A stretch of 64,000 nt of DNA from Opisthorchis felineus. Its lineage: Eukaryota > Platyhelminthes > Trematoda > Opisthorchiida > Opisthorchiidae. Position numbers and translations under genes: made by a program. The notes under the pieces were generated by a model. That model made no database searches. It saw nothing but the letters and a program-made list of their open reading frames with translations, and had not been told where the DNA came from. Positions 24,091-35,200 of the stretch are shown piece after piece. Location of the stretch: contig SJOL01003912.1 of assembly GCA_004794785.1 (NCBI GenBank), positions 129,395 to 193,394 of the forward strand, given 5' to 3'. The number at the start of each line of letters is the position of its first letter. Positions within the stretch are counted from its first letter, which is position 1.

Positions 24091-26152
24091 TCCCGGGTCC
24101 TCCGTGTCGAACACAAAAAGATCTGCAATGCACTCCGGCCTGATGAGCGTGCAAATGAGACACAAGGTTAGTTCAGCAGACCACACCTCACAGAAGCACG
24201 AATGTAAGAGAATGACGCGCAGCATTGGAAAAGTGTCTCATGCAGAATCCCCAAGTTGCTTTTTTCCATTGCAGTGAGTTGGATAAAGAAATGACAACAG
24301 AGGATTTTTGAGGTTTGGGATACAAGGTATGCAGGAGAGAAACATCCTCAGACGCTTCTTACGTCAGAACAGTCGACGAACGGCTTTTCCCATCGTCATC
24401 GGAAGAGCAGGTCATAACACGGCCAGGCCTACATCCGAACCGGGTACTTAACAAGATTCTCAGTGTTCTCTCAAGAAATTGAACTCTGTGACACTAATTT
24501 TCCCAGAAACGTGTCGGGCGTAGGGACAAGACCAATATAAAACTGAACAGGCCTTTCGTTATCGCGAATGAATTCAAGACGACTATGGATTTTTAGCCTT
24601 AGTTTCGACCGGTCCTGGTGGCATCCTCGCAGTACGAAGGATAGTGACCCGTTAAAAGCTTGAATCTTCCAAGTTGAACAGGAAGTGAAAATAATCGAGA
24701 GAAATGGGTGAACGACATAGAATGCTGTACCCTGTAGCCGCCTTCGCACGACTGAGTTCAAATACGAACAATCGGTGCATGCGTGCGAACGGATCTGCGT
24801 GGGTAACGGAAATAGAAAGGCAGAGAACTATTTCAACTTGAATCTACATAGTTTCGTTATTGCACACGACAAAAAGAAACGAAACAGTTCATATCTCAAA
24901 AAAAAGGAAAACAGTAAAAGAGAAGTAAGTAGGTGACAATAAAGATAAAAGAAATGCGCAACCGCGCACTTTATGCCAGTGATTCATGATTTGAAGTTAG
25001 GTGATTAAAAGATAGAAATCAGGTGATTGATTTTAAAGATGGGAAACTCAAATAATGATCACATGTCTGTACAAAATACTGGATGCACTGAGTTCAGCAA
25101 GCAGGCTTCGCACAGAGCGAGTAAAATGCAAGAAATAGCCAATAACGAAAATGACAAACTGTTGGATATTACGCAGCTTGAGCTACAAAACTACACAGCA
25201 CTGCTAGTTTACTGACTGCTTAGCAGATTAAGTGGGACACTACATCGTAAAAGTTTGACTGTGGAAATGCATCAGGTGTCGTTTGTATCTGAGATTACTT
25301 CGTTGCATCCAGTCTGGTCACATGCATCGGCAATCGCTGGTTGATCCGGAGTATTTTCTCCCGTCATCGGTTGGGTGGTTGGGGAGCTGTCAGTCGCACT
25401 TTGGTCAGCCAATTGCTCGTCTATACTTTCGCCTACCGCTGCATCTGTAAAGAAGGAACTGAGTGTTATTCAACAAAACTAGTAACTGTCAATCATTTTA
25501 AATCTCCAAATCTGCGTATCTCAATCGACGCTGTTGCCGAACTGCGTCTCCATGGATAGTTTCAATTCCTTATTTCGTTTGACTTGCGTTAGTCATGTTG
25601 GGTGGGATGAGCGAAATTTTCAGAGGCTGCACAGCTTTTTCGACATTTTTAGCTCCCAGTCAACCTAAGAAGAATGGGGTCTGGCACACTAGCTCACAGG
25701 ATTTATGATGATTTTCACTTCAAAGTGCTTTGAACCCAGAGAACACTCATATTCTCAGTGGACGCTTAGAGTCACGGTCGATATGAGGGAATCCCAAAGC
25801 TTCAACAGGTAGGTTACTGGCTAACGGCCACCAGCATTATGGAATGGTGATTTACGCTCAGCATACAAACGAGGTAATGTGATCGAGCAAGGGAACTGTG
25901 GAGGTTAAGTAACGTTTGTCGGATGTGAGGAAGTGTAACAAATAGCAAGTGCACCGTGATGCAATCGGCCTAAACCAGGCCAGTTTATCTGAGTATGGTT
26001 CCCATCGTTCATCTGTTTCATACACAACCACGGGCTGGCGGCAAAAAATATCTGCCAAAGTGAAGATGAAGACGAGGTAGGCCGTATTAAACGACTACTT
26101 CACTGTTGAGGAGGTACCGAACATCAGCTGTTCTTCTCGACCCCATATTCGA

Positions 26153-26362
26153 ACTCGAGATAGCTTAGAGGTTAAAGCGCGAACTCACTGGCTGGAAGAT
26201 CTGTGGCTTAAACCCAACCTCCGTATCTCAACTGCTCCTGTCTGGTTTTGGACAACCTGGGGGTATCTTAGTCCTTCCCTCGGAAAGCATGACAGTAGGC
26301 ACCGAAAAGGTATTCCACCTGAACGATTATTTATTTATTTATTTATTATCATTATTATTAGT
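26153..26362 (+). repeat. tRNA-derived SINE, copy 8, with ATTT/ATT tail
   Basis: ACTCGAGATAGCTTAGAGG is followed by CTGGAAGATCTGTGGCTTAA, CAACTGCTCCTGTC and CACCGAAAAGG, then GAACG and an (ATTT)n(ATT)n tract at 26326-26362. It is full length but has many substitutions. Confidence 0.8.
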
Positions 26363-27176
26363 AGTATATTCGACTCTCAATAAAAGTAGCAAAAGTTTGG
26401 ATGCAACACATCTTAGTTAGAAGATCACGTATGTGAACTTCTGAATGGAAGGGAGTGATATTCAGCGGTGGGGAAATGTCCAGAAGTCTCAACCCGAATC
26501 AATGGGACTTGAAAAAGAAGACGAAAAAAACACGACAGCCACTTTCCCAGTGCTGGATCTGTTCTGGTTTAGGCTTCCATTTTTGCGGCAGCAAAACTCA
26601 TCCGACCATACTAGACGGTGATATCACGCTCACTTCCCACAATGACACAATAACAATCACTTGCAGAGAGCAAGTCGACCGGATGAAGTTTCAACGTGAA
26701 AGCACCCAAAGCCATCCAACTGATGGACTCACGCTACGTTTACCGACACGTTTGTTTGTTCGACTGACCCACACACATCCCCGATATAAACAGACGAAAA
26801 AATGCTGAAAGCGCGACAAGATTCTGAACACGCTAGAGGACTTGAACAGCTGTTTCGGATAGAATGAGGAAGAGAGAGGCAGAAATATCGATTTATTGAG
26901 TCAACACTACAGCAGAAACAAAATGTAGCACACGAACTGTGTCTATATTTCGATGGAAATTTGATTGAATGGTTGATGAAAATCTGATTTAGCCCATAAG
27001 CACGCAGAGTAATTTATTCTCTGAGTTCTGTACAGGTGAAACTGAAATTGGTTACGCATTTGATGATCAGGTGCGCCATGCGACTAGTTTGGGTGACTGA
27101 AGAAAGTCTGAAAAATCCTAATGACGTTTCCAAAATTATGACGTCGCCTACATGTCTAAACGATAATTTCGGTTGC

Positions 27177-27395
27177 CGAGGTTGCGGGATATAGGTAGCT
27201 CTGGTGCGCCACTTGGTTGTTGGTCTGTTTACTGAGCTTGGCAGTTGGACTGCAAACGCTTGGTCACCAATCGAGGTGACATCGTCTGTGCCGGTTTGAC
27301 TGATTCGCGCTGGTGGTGCCATTTAGACTGGTGTGGAGACGTTTGCAATCCAACTGTCAAGCTTGGCGGACAGGCCAACTAGATGATACGAAACG
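27177..27395. repeat. Palindromic (foldback) repeat, copy 1
   Basis: The left arm (about 27225-27270: GGCAGTTGGACTGCAAACGC) and right arm (about 27335-27380: GACGTTTGCAATCCAACTGTC) are near-exact inverse complements. They are joined by a loop carrying CAATCGAGGTGACATCGTC. The same family occurs at 54104-54325 with the same fold. Confidence 0.7.
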
Positions 27396-27489
27396 CTTAT
27401 ATGACCATAAATTTGTTACTTTCAAACCCACCACAATCGTGTTTTGGGTGAACTTTACAACCCGAAGAGCTTGTACGCAGCTTCCTTGC

Positions 27490-28010
27490 TCTGTTGATAT
27501 GTGGGGGCATTGGGCTGAACTTGAAAGTCGATCAAACTAAAGTCTTTCGTCTGGTGTCCGTCGATTGGTATTACTTTGGTCTTACTTTGCACCAGAAAAA
27601 ATCCCACACTTTGAAGCAAGCAAGCTGGAACGAGCATTCCTGCGTATTTTACATTGCAATTAGGGTACTAGATCACTCCGTCGGATGTACTTCAATCCTC
27701 AGTGATCGTAAGAACGTATGCCAATATCCGAAAAGCGCTAACCTGAGGAAAACAAAGGAATTACGTTAGTTGAGCCGTTCCTAAAATTGCGGATTTTGCA
27801 TTTGAGCAGCGCAGAGAAGCTTAGGTTATACCGGAAAATGTGGTGTTATTTCTAACACTAAACTATACCGGTCAATTTTGTACGGGAATGAGTCAGCTGT
27901 TACTCGAGGAGCTAGTCAACACATGTGACTACGTGGTGTCTATCCCGTGATTGAACAATGAGCGGCGCTATACCCTGTCTACCTGCGAGTCAATCACACT
28001 GCTGATCAGC
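27490..28010 (+). mobile_element. Probable decayed LINE RT C-terminal segment
   Basis: Plus-strand pieces resemble the end of a LINE reverse transcriptase but are scattered over frames with stops: a VDQTKVFRL piece, an RTYANIRKALT piece, and LYRSILYGNES (compare VRSVLLYGSETW of LINEs). This is only a resemblance, and no continuous frame exists. Confidence 0.3.
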
Positions 28011-28419
28011 TGCTCATCACCGAACGGTTATGTCTTCAAACTACTAGCCAGGAGGTTGCGAGTTCCAGACTCTGGATTTTCGTGAGATGTGCACTGCTGA
28101 TGATTCCCCTACAAAGATGAAACAGCTATGGAGTGCTTTTCGGACAATTAGCATAGATTGGCTCCACTTACAAGAGAAATCTCCAATAAAGTTAGTCCGT
28201 GTCTGCAGATATGGGCAGAACGCTAAAAAGCGGATTCATGGAAACAAACAACTAAATGATTGGGCTTTGTATTTAGTCTAGGGGTAATCACTTTCTTTGT
28301 CTCCTGGCCATCAGTTCTTCCCCAATCAGAGTATACCAATAAGTTAGTTATCCCTACGCGGCTTCGAAGCGAGCTTACTGTGTAATGCATGCAATGAAAA
28401 TCTTGGTAACGCGTCTCAC

Positions 28420-29269
28420 CTGATGGTAGTTCAGCCTCTGTTCTTGAACTGTCATCAACGTTTTCTGTTTGACGCGCTAGATTCACTGGCATAGCAGTGT
28501 CTCTGTCTATGTCTTCGTTCATTTGAACATCTTCGGGGAGCGTATGTGACTTTGGTGCTTGCACTGAATCGAAAGCCGAGCCTTGTTGCTCTGCTTCGTT
28601 GGCGCTGATTTCTATTTCTGTACTGCCTTGTTCAGTGGATGCTTCGAAATTAGTTTCGACCTGATTTGTAAGTTCGCCATCAGTAAAATTTTCCCCAACT
28701 TTGTGTTCGGGAGAACTCGAATCTTGCTTCTCTTCATCAGTTGTTCGTTCAACAAGAGTTGAATCTGCGTCAGAGTGAATGGTTGTGCCACATACATCGG
28801 ACTCTGGTTCCCCAACCCCACCTTCCTCTTCGATTACTTCATCCAACGCTCCACTGAATAAGTGATGCGTGTGAGTCAGCGTTCCATCGTGTGCCAAATA
28901 GAGATCCACCAGTGATTCAGGCGGTGGTGGCGGAAACGGTTCGATATCTTCACTACCCTCACTGGCAGACGTCGACGAATTCGAAGGTGACCCTAGGCGA
29001 GTGGGTGAGTGCGCAGCCTTGACTGTTTCCATGCTAGCTTCGGAAGTATGAATGTCATCACAGAGAGATGAAGCTTGCGTTGACCCATCGGTTGTGTGTT
29101 GGTCCTGAGAGTCTGTTAGCCGCATTCCACTCAGTGAACTCTCAATAATCTCCGAAAGCATATTGATCACGTGGGTACCGTCGTATTCACTATCAGCGTC
29201 TGTTTGGTCCGCACTAACATCAAGGTCGCTTAGTTGGTTTATGGAAGATAATTTTGGCTTTGGTTTAGA
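28420..29269 (-). CDS. Large gene exon 11: acidic Ser/Thr-rich segment
   Basis: The acceptor is TTTGATCCTTTGTAG on the minus strand, and the donor GTGAGA lies at 28419-28414. It encodes 283 codons plus one base. It opens SKPKPKLSSINQLSDLDV, has the acidic stretch DADSEYDGTHVINMLSEI, a PFPPPPPESLVDLYLAHDG segment, and a long Glu/Asp/Ser-rich tail to AELPS. A proline run next to a hydrophobic helix-like stretch could be a binding motif (inference). The phase-1 end requires another exon at lower coordinates. Confidence 0.85.
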
Positions 29270-32200
29270 CTACAAAGGATCAAAGTGAAGGAGAATGAGT
29301 ACGCCGAATTTAACAAAAGTACACAACAATCAATGTGTCAGTAGAAGGTGCAAGATGGAAATCAACAAATAGGGATTCTATAGGCGAAATAAGACAAGAA
29401 ACCTGATAAATGTGCAAAGCCAGTGTTGAACGTGAACGGTAAAGGAGTAAGAGGTTGCCACAGTCACTACCAGGAGTAACTGTGGTCAACCTAGAAAGGG
29501 ACGAATGAAGCATTTTGACGATTCCTTGAGTGTCGACTGTCTCCCCCAGGAATCGGGTGCTTTTCTATTTCTTAACTATACTTATGTGAACCTACTCGGA
29601 AGCAACAATCCGTCCCAAATGATTGGGTGTTTTTTTTAAAGGAAAGCACCGAACTGACCATTCCAATCATACAGATGGCCTTATGAGGACTGTTTGAATA
29701 CTCTGTAGTAGGCCTTTAGATGATGTCTGTTTAAAAACGTAGTTTTGACTTAAACAAGTCCATTTCACTGAATTGCGGGAGGCCAGATGATGGACGAAGT
29801 ACGGGAGTGTTTCCACTGAAAGCATAGCATACTAAACTAAATGTTTTGATGGAGTTTGGTCTGTTTTTACTGAGAGTGATGAGTGGAGCATTATCCGAAT
29901 ATTTTTTGTACGAGGGTGCTCGCTGTGTATCAGCTTCTGCCGACAGTCACGACTGGACTCTGCAGCGGATACCATTAAATTGGTTACAGCTGAGATGGCT
30001 CAGTGGTTAGAGCGCGACTTTACTGACCGGAAGGTTCGTGGTTTGAATCCGAACTCTGCCTCTCGACTTCCCCTGTCTAGGCTTGGGCAACCTGGCAGTA
30101 TCCCAGCCCTCTTGCTTCCTTCTGGCAGCATGGCAGGTAGGTACCGAAAGGGTGCTACAGCTGAACGATTTCCCAGAAGTAAAACTTGCCATTCTTAGTA
30201 CACAGTAATACGACACGCTTAGGTATAGATGTAGAAAGTCAGAATAAACTTTCGTGTGATTTTAGCAGATCGTCTGCGAATTGAAAAAAAGATAGCACAG
30301 ACTTCATTGACGGAAAGTACTACTCATAAGGTTAATAAAAACCCTTCAACAAGTCGTTGGATTCAGCTGAATTCATTTGAGTCTCTCATCAAAACCAAAT
30401 TAGCATGAAATGAGTGTATTTTGTGAACAACAGACTTCCGTTTTGGACGGTTTTTGTGCAGCGTATTCAGTCGAAGATTATCACATCATACTACATCGAT
30501 GACACCAACCTATTTTGGAAGTGAGTGCAGTCCCCCCAGTTACACGCACGGACTCTTGAAAAGCGCTTCTCGAAAGCTCAAATAACGGCACTAAAGGAGT
30601 ACGTCCGTATCGGCGTTCATTACACCAGTAACCGTGTTTTTATTCTGGTGTTTCCTTGTACCCGGCCTATGATAGAACACAACTAACTGCATCCGAAGGC
30701 ACACACACGGGCTATTCCACCACTGGAAAGCAAAATGTCGACATCAGTTTTACCTACGAATCACGGCATTCACTAATTCATCTGCGGTTGCAGTGATACG
30801 TATGCCAGGGGAACTGAGCGAACGTTTGAAATCCAAAAAGTGCTCAATTCTCATCTAGTCGACCGCCAGAGATGCGAGTTGGCTGGGACATCAGAAGGGG
30901 AACTGGTGGGTTAAATAAATAAAGACTACTGGTTGCATTGCGGTTGGGTATTTGAGGTGGAAACCACAATAGGATCCTAATCGTCCCCTGTCGATACCTA
31001 ACTATCACAAACATGGGTGGCGTCAATAAAATCAACTTTCTGTCATATCAGTCGTCGCTTGATGTCACCAAACTGAGCGTTTTACTTGTCGACGGATAAA
31101 ATACACGTTGCCACTGGTGTTACCCTCAGCATTTCGTCAACTGCTTGTACAATGTCTTGTTATTACACTTGTATGGCTGTTACGAGTAGAAAGTGTAACG
31201 CTGCCCGATGATACAGGTGAGCTTGATATGCCAAAGTAAAGCACGTGGCACTCACTCTCGTTTTCGAGGTATTCGAGAAATTGCTTTTTTTAAGTTCTCA
31301 CCCCACCCAAGCTTTTGCTGAAACTACTCAACAGGGAAAATCTTTAATAACCGCTCAAGTTTTAGGTGGTAGTTGCTAACTCTTCACCTCCAAAGAGCTT
31401 GGCTTGTTTCACATGTCTCCCTGTAATTCAAGACAAGCCGAAATTTCCGCTTCATTTTGTAAAGTCGGCTGAAACTGTGCATTAAAGAAGTATCCTTTTC
31501 TCTTATTTACAATCACTAAATCCCGCGTTTTGTAGTACTAGAAGAAACAATTTGATATCGCTTCAAAACACGACGAAATTTCTTCATGTGCAGATCTCAC
31601 ATTCTGCTCCATGTAGAAATTCTAAACTGAGCTTGCTGTTTCAGACTGCCTTCGAGGTTTTTATGCCAGATTCAAGTAACCAATCCGGATGGGTGGAAAT
31701 ATTGCTGGTGATACGAAAGTATACTAGCATCCTCCATTAAGAGTCGACTTGCTCCATTATTGACTTAGATCCTAATCCGAATTCATCCGCTGTTGATCAG
31801 CAAGTTTTGAATAATGTTGGTAACTTTTCTAATTATAGATTCAAAATTCTTCAACGGCGACCCCGTTGAAGACAATGGGTGGTCTCCATCCCCAGTGTTA
31901 TAACCAGTGTTCCAGCCGAACGCACCGCCATCAGTTTGTATAAAAAATCTTCCACATTTGCTGCGACGATTCTTCCCATCCACATCTTTGTGTCATATGT
32001 TTGATATAGTTCCAATCAAGTGGAGGGCTTGTCTTCTGCCTCGGTTGTTATCGCGTCCCATCCCAGAACGCCCAAGGATAACGCCCAGCGGGACTCACTG
32101 ACACACTATCAGGGCATATTGAACTAACCTGACAATCAAAGAGTTGGCAACTACAAGTGAATGAATCAAAACTAAGCAAATACCTACAACAGCCGGCAAC

Positions 32201-35200
32201 ATCTTCATTCGCAAAGGTCAGGTTGAAGCGAACACAAGAAATGAGGGACTTTCCGGCAAGGTCACACATTAGCTCTGTCTTGTGGCACATATGCCGGTGC
32301 GACCACCGACCGACAAAAACCTGACAAAGAATTGAACAGTTTACACCAGACTGACGTTCATCCGGGTGGCTTGTCGTCAAAACGCTTCTCAAAATAAGAT
32401 ATATTACTAGCCTTTTATGAATCCCAATTAATTCGCCCTAAAGTTTTATAGGGCAAGGGAGATGAGGGATTTTACTACGTGAATGCCCGCAATGTGGAGA
32501 TGATGCGTCATTTGAAGAGTGACAGTTTTGTCTCACAGAACCACATCTACCGTCCACTGACCGGACTGGCAAGGATCTCAGTGAGAAAAGCAAGTATAGA
32601 AGCATATATTTACAAGCTTCTCAGCGACTGTCACACCAGCAGATAACACACGGACGAGCTGAGTCTCAAAAGCAATAACACTCAACTATCGAGTCTACCA
32701 GTGTTTCATACTATATGGTAATGTGACAGTCCAAAATGAGGGAACCGTTGCAGACTGGAGACAGAAGTTCTTTTGAGGGTCTATTCCACGAAACTGGCGG
32801 ACCAGCGTCAAGGGGGGTGTGTTGCGCGAAAGCTCCAGAATATCGTGTTGATAGTGGTTTCACTGATTCGGAATTTGACAGACAGAATCCAGGTCACCGC
32901 GGGACTCACCAGTATTGTCCAAGGGACGCATCGCAGTTCTTTGGTCTCTCTGTGTAGATTAAAATCTTAGCCACGTCTACAAGCGCTGTGGCTTGCCTTT
33001 GGGGCAAGTCGAGTATTGCGTGATTGCTTCGTAGTCGGGATTACCAAACCTGGACACAACGATCACTGCGATGTTGAGCGTGTGTGGTTCTTAGTTGAGA
33101 AAAAAGTGATCTGCTAAGATTTCTAAAACATTCGATGAAGAGGCCAAAGACGATTAAATTACAGAGAAGCTGATCTGGCGCGGTCGACTGATTACCTTAG
33201 GTTACTCGTAAAAGACCGTTGGCGTCATGCTGTTTGGAAAGTTAATCTTATTCGTTTTTTGAAGAAGACGCGAATAATATGTAAATTGCATAGACCTTTG
33301 TGCATTCTGCATTTCTGCATTCCAATCCACTGCAGTCACCAGCTTACCACTCAAAGTAACTTTTCTCAGTAATAACTAACAAAAAACAGGATAAAAAAGG
33401 ACGCATACCTCGATTGACTCATGATCGGTCTTCGGTGCTTGTGACACCTGTTCACCCGATGTTGTGACAAAATCTGAGGGGGAAGTATCCAACGTCGAAC
33501 TGATACCAGCTGCAAGGGGTGGTGCAGTGGAGGGTGGCTTCGGAGGCTCGGCAAATTTGGTAACTTCTATTGAAGTGATATTGCCAGTGGTTAGCATGCA
33601 TGCATGTTGCGGTTCGACCGATTGCACAAATGAAGTCGTTTGTAGCTCAACATCCGATGAATATACGGTGTTTTCTTCAATGTCCTCGAGCTAAATAATA
33701 GAGCCATGGGGCAGAGCGTTAGCAAATGAAGCTGGAATTGACCATAATTATCCGAATCAACTATACTCGTACAACCTGAATAGCTATTCGAAATCATAAT
33801 TGAGCCATATCATCTATGTGAGCGGTAGTAGCAAACCAAAAACGATCAAACGACGGTGAACGAAAAATCGGTTTAGCTTGACACTGAGCTTGAAAACGGA
33901 GGTGATGGGACCGTCCAAAGTCAGTTAATCCACGAAAACGCCAGTTCCCACATTGTCCGAACAATTGTGGATTTCATCAAGCAATTCCATTTGTTAGCCT
34001 TAGACTTGCATCGTTGCAAACGGATTAAACTGTATTAAACTTGTAATCAGCTAGCAAATGGCTCTGCACATGAAGTGTTGGAATCCGGATTGAATGCACT
34101 GCTGTCGTAGTTGGCTGGACAATCACGTTTGCTGATGCTATCCTTCATAAGAGAGAGTACAACCCTCTTCGAGTGCAACTGTCCTGGAGTTCGAATTAGC
34201 ACATTGTGCTTGCTCCAACAAAAATCGATCAGTAAAACAAAATTTTATGGGATGCACAAATTGCATGTATCGGCCAATCTTAAGACCGTTCAATCCTCGT
34301 GGGAAAACCTTGGTGTGCATGCTCCACTGTGAAACCTAATCCGTTTGCATACCCTATTAAGCGCATAGTTCGGGGTTTATTCGTAAGAAAGCTTGAGTGG
34401 ATGCAACCGTGAATAGTGGTGATACCCACATCGAGTCGCAAAAATTAAGTTGTCAGGAAGCCGTACCGCGAAATCACATGTCGGAAATCAGATATCAAGA
34501 TATCGGAACCGAATTCTAGAGTGCTAGGCCAAGCTAAGTGCTATTATCGCTTTATAAATGAATGGTGCATACTTCCAAGGTGGCAAGGGTCATCTGCGTA
34601 GGTTGTCGTTCCTCTGCTGATTCCGTCTTCCCATCCTCGACAACCTTGACCTGTGTTTCCTTCTTCAGATCCACGCTTGGTTTCTCAGGCGAATCTAACT
34701 CTCCATCGCCATCCGCCAAAGCCGCTGTGTTCTCAATGACAAAGTTATCTTGCACCGCTACAAAGAAACCGAATCGACGATTAGTTAAATATTATTATTA
34801 TTAAATATATTATATATATTATATATTATATATTATTAAATATTATGATTGGGAGTAAAATCAAACAAGTAAACGAAGTAGGGGTACAAGCTGCGGAAGC
34901 TGACGTTATTGGCATGATCCGCACATTGACTGAATGCACCTAAATATGTTGCCCAGGATATCCGTCCCTGTATAACCGGCAGTTTAATTATTATGCCGTA
35001 TTTCAAAGTCCATCACGACGAAGCATGTGCACCGCTGATGAGCTCAGAACTCAAATCCAGCGCTTCATCGCTCTGGTGGGGACTAACAAGAAGGATCGTT
35101 TTGGGATCAGAAGGGGAATTTGTAAACAAAAATGACGTAAATATAAAATCTGATTTTCGAATATGAGGGAGTTCCTTTGAACAAGCAAGTTGACAACTTC

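Larger units (their letters stand above)
16340..28419. other. 12-kb interval between the convergent genes; repeats only
   Basis: It holds SINEs (17848-17993 and 26153-26362), R2 and R3 copies (21118 and 23915), a palindromic repeat (27177-27395) and LINE-like debris (about 27500-28000). The large minus-strand gene must have at least one more exon somewhere below 28420, because its last visible exon ends at a phase-1 donor. I could not locate that exon. I see nothing supportable in 16340-17840, 18000-21100, 21220-23900 and 24100-26150. Confidence 0.5.
29270..33408 (-). other. Large gene intron 10 (4.1 kb)
   Basis: It holds a SINE on the opposite strand (29987-30168) and R2 copy 3 (30318-30436). 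The ORF at 32048-32392 (minus) has no good flanking splice sites. I see nothing else of note. Confidence 0.5.

Noticed and set aside
24471..24761. 96-codon minus-strand ORF downstream of the large gene's last visible exon
   Set aside because: I tested it as a continuation exon. The only nearby acceptor gives an early stop in the required phase, and no domain is recognisable.
27014..27322. 102-codon minus-strand ORF and its counterpart at 54221-54445
   Set aside because: Both are translations of the arms of the palindromic repeat.
28040..28110. Possible next exon after 28420 (acceptor CATCTTTGTAG)
   Set aside because: It is in phase, but the frame closes after about 22 codons without a convincing donor, and the sequence looks repeat-derived.
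29980..30198. 72-codon ORF reading MAQWLERDFTDRKV and similar
   Set aside because: It is a translation of the tRNA-derived SINE. Sister copies give similar peptides in this window, so it is not a gene.
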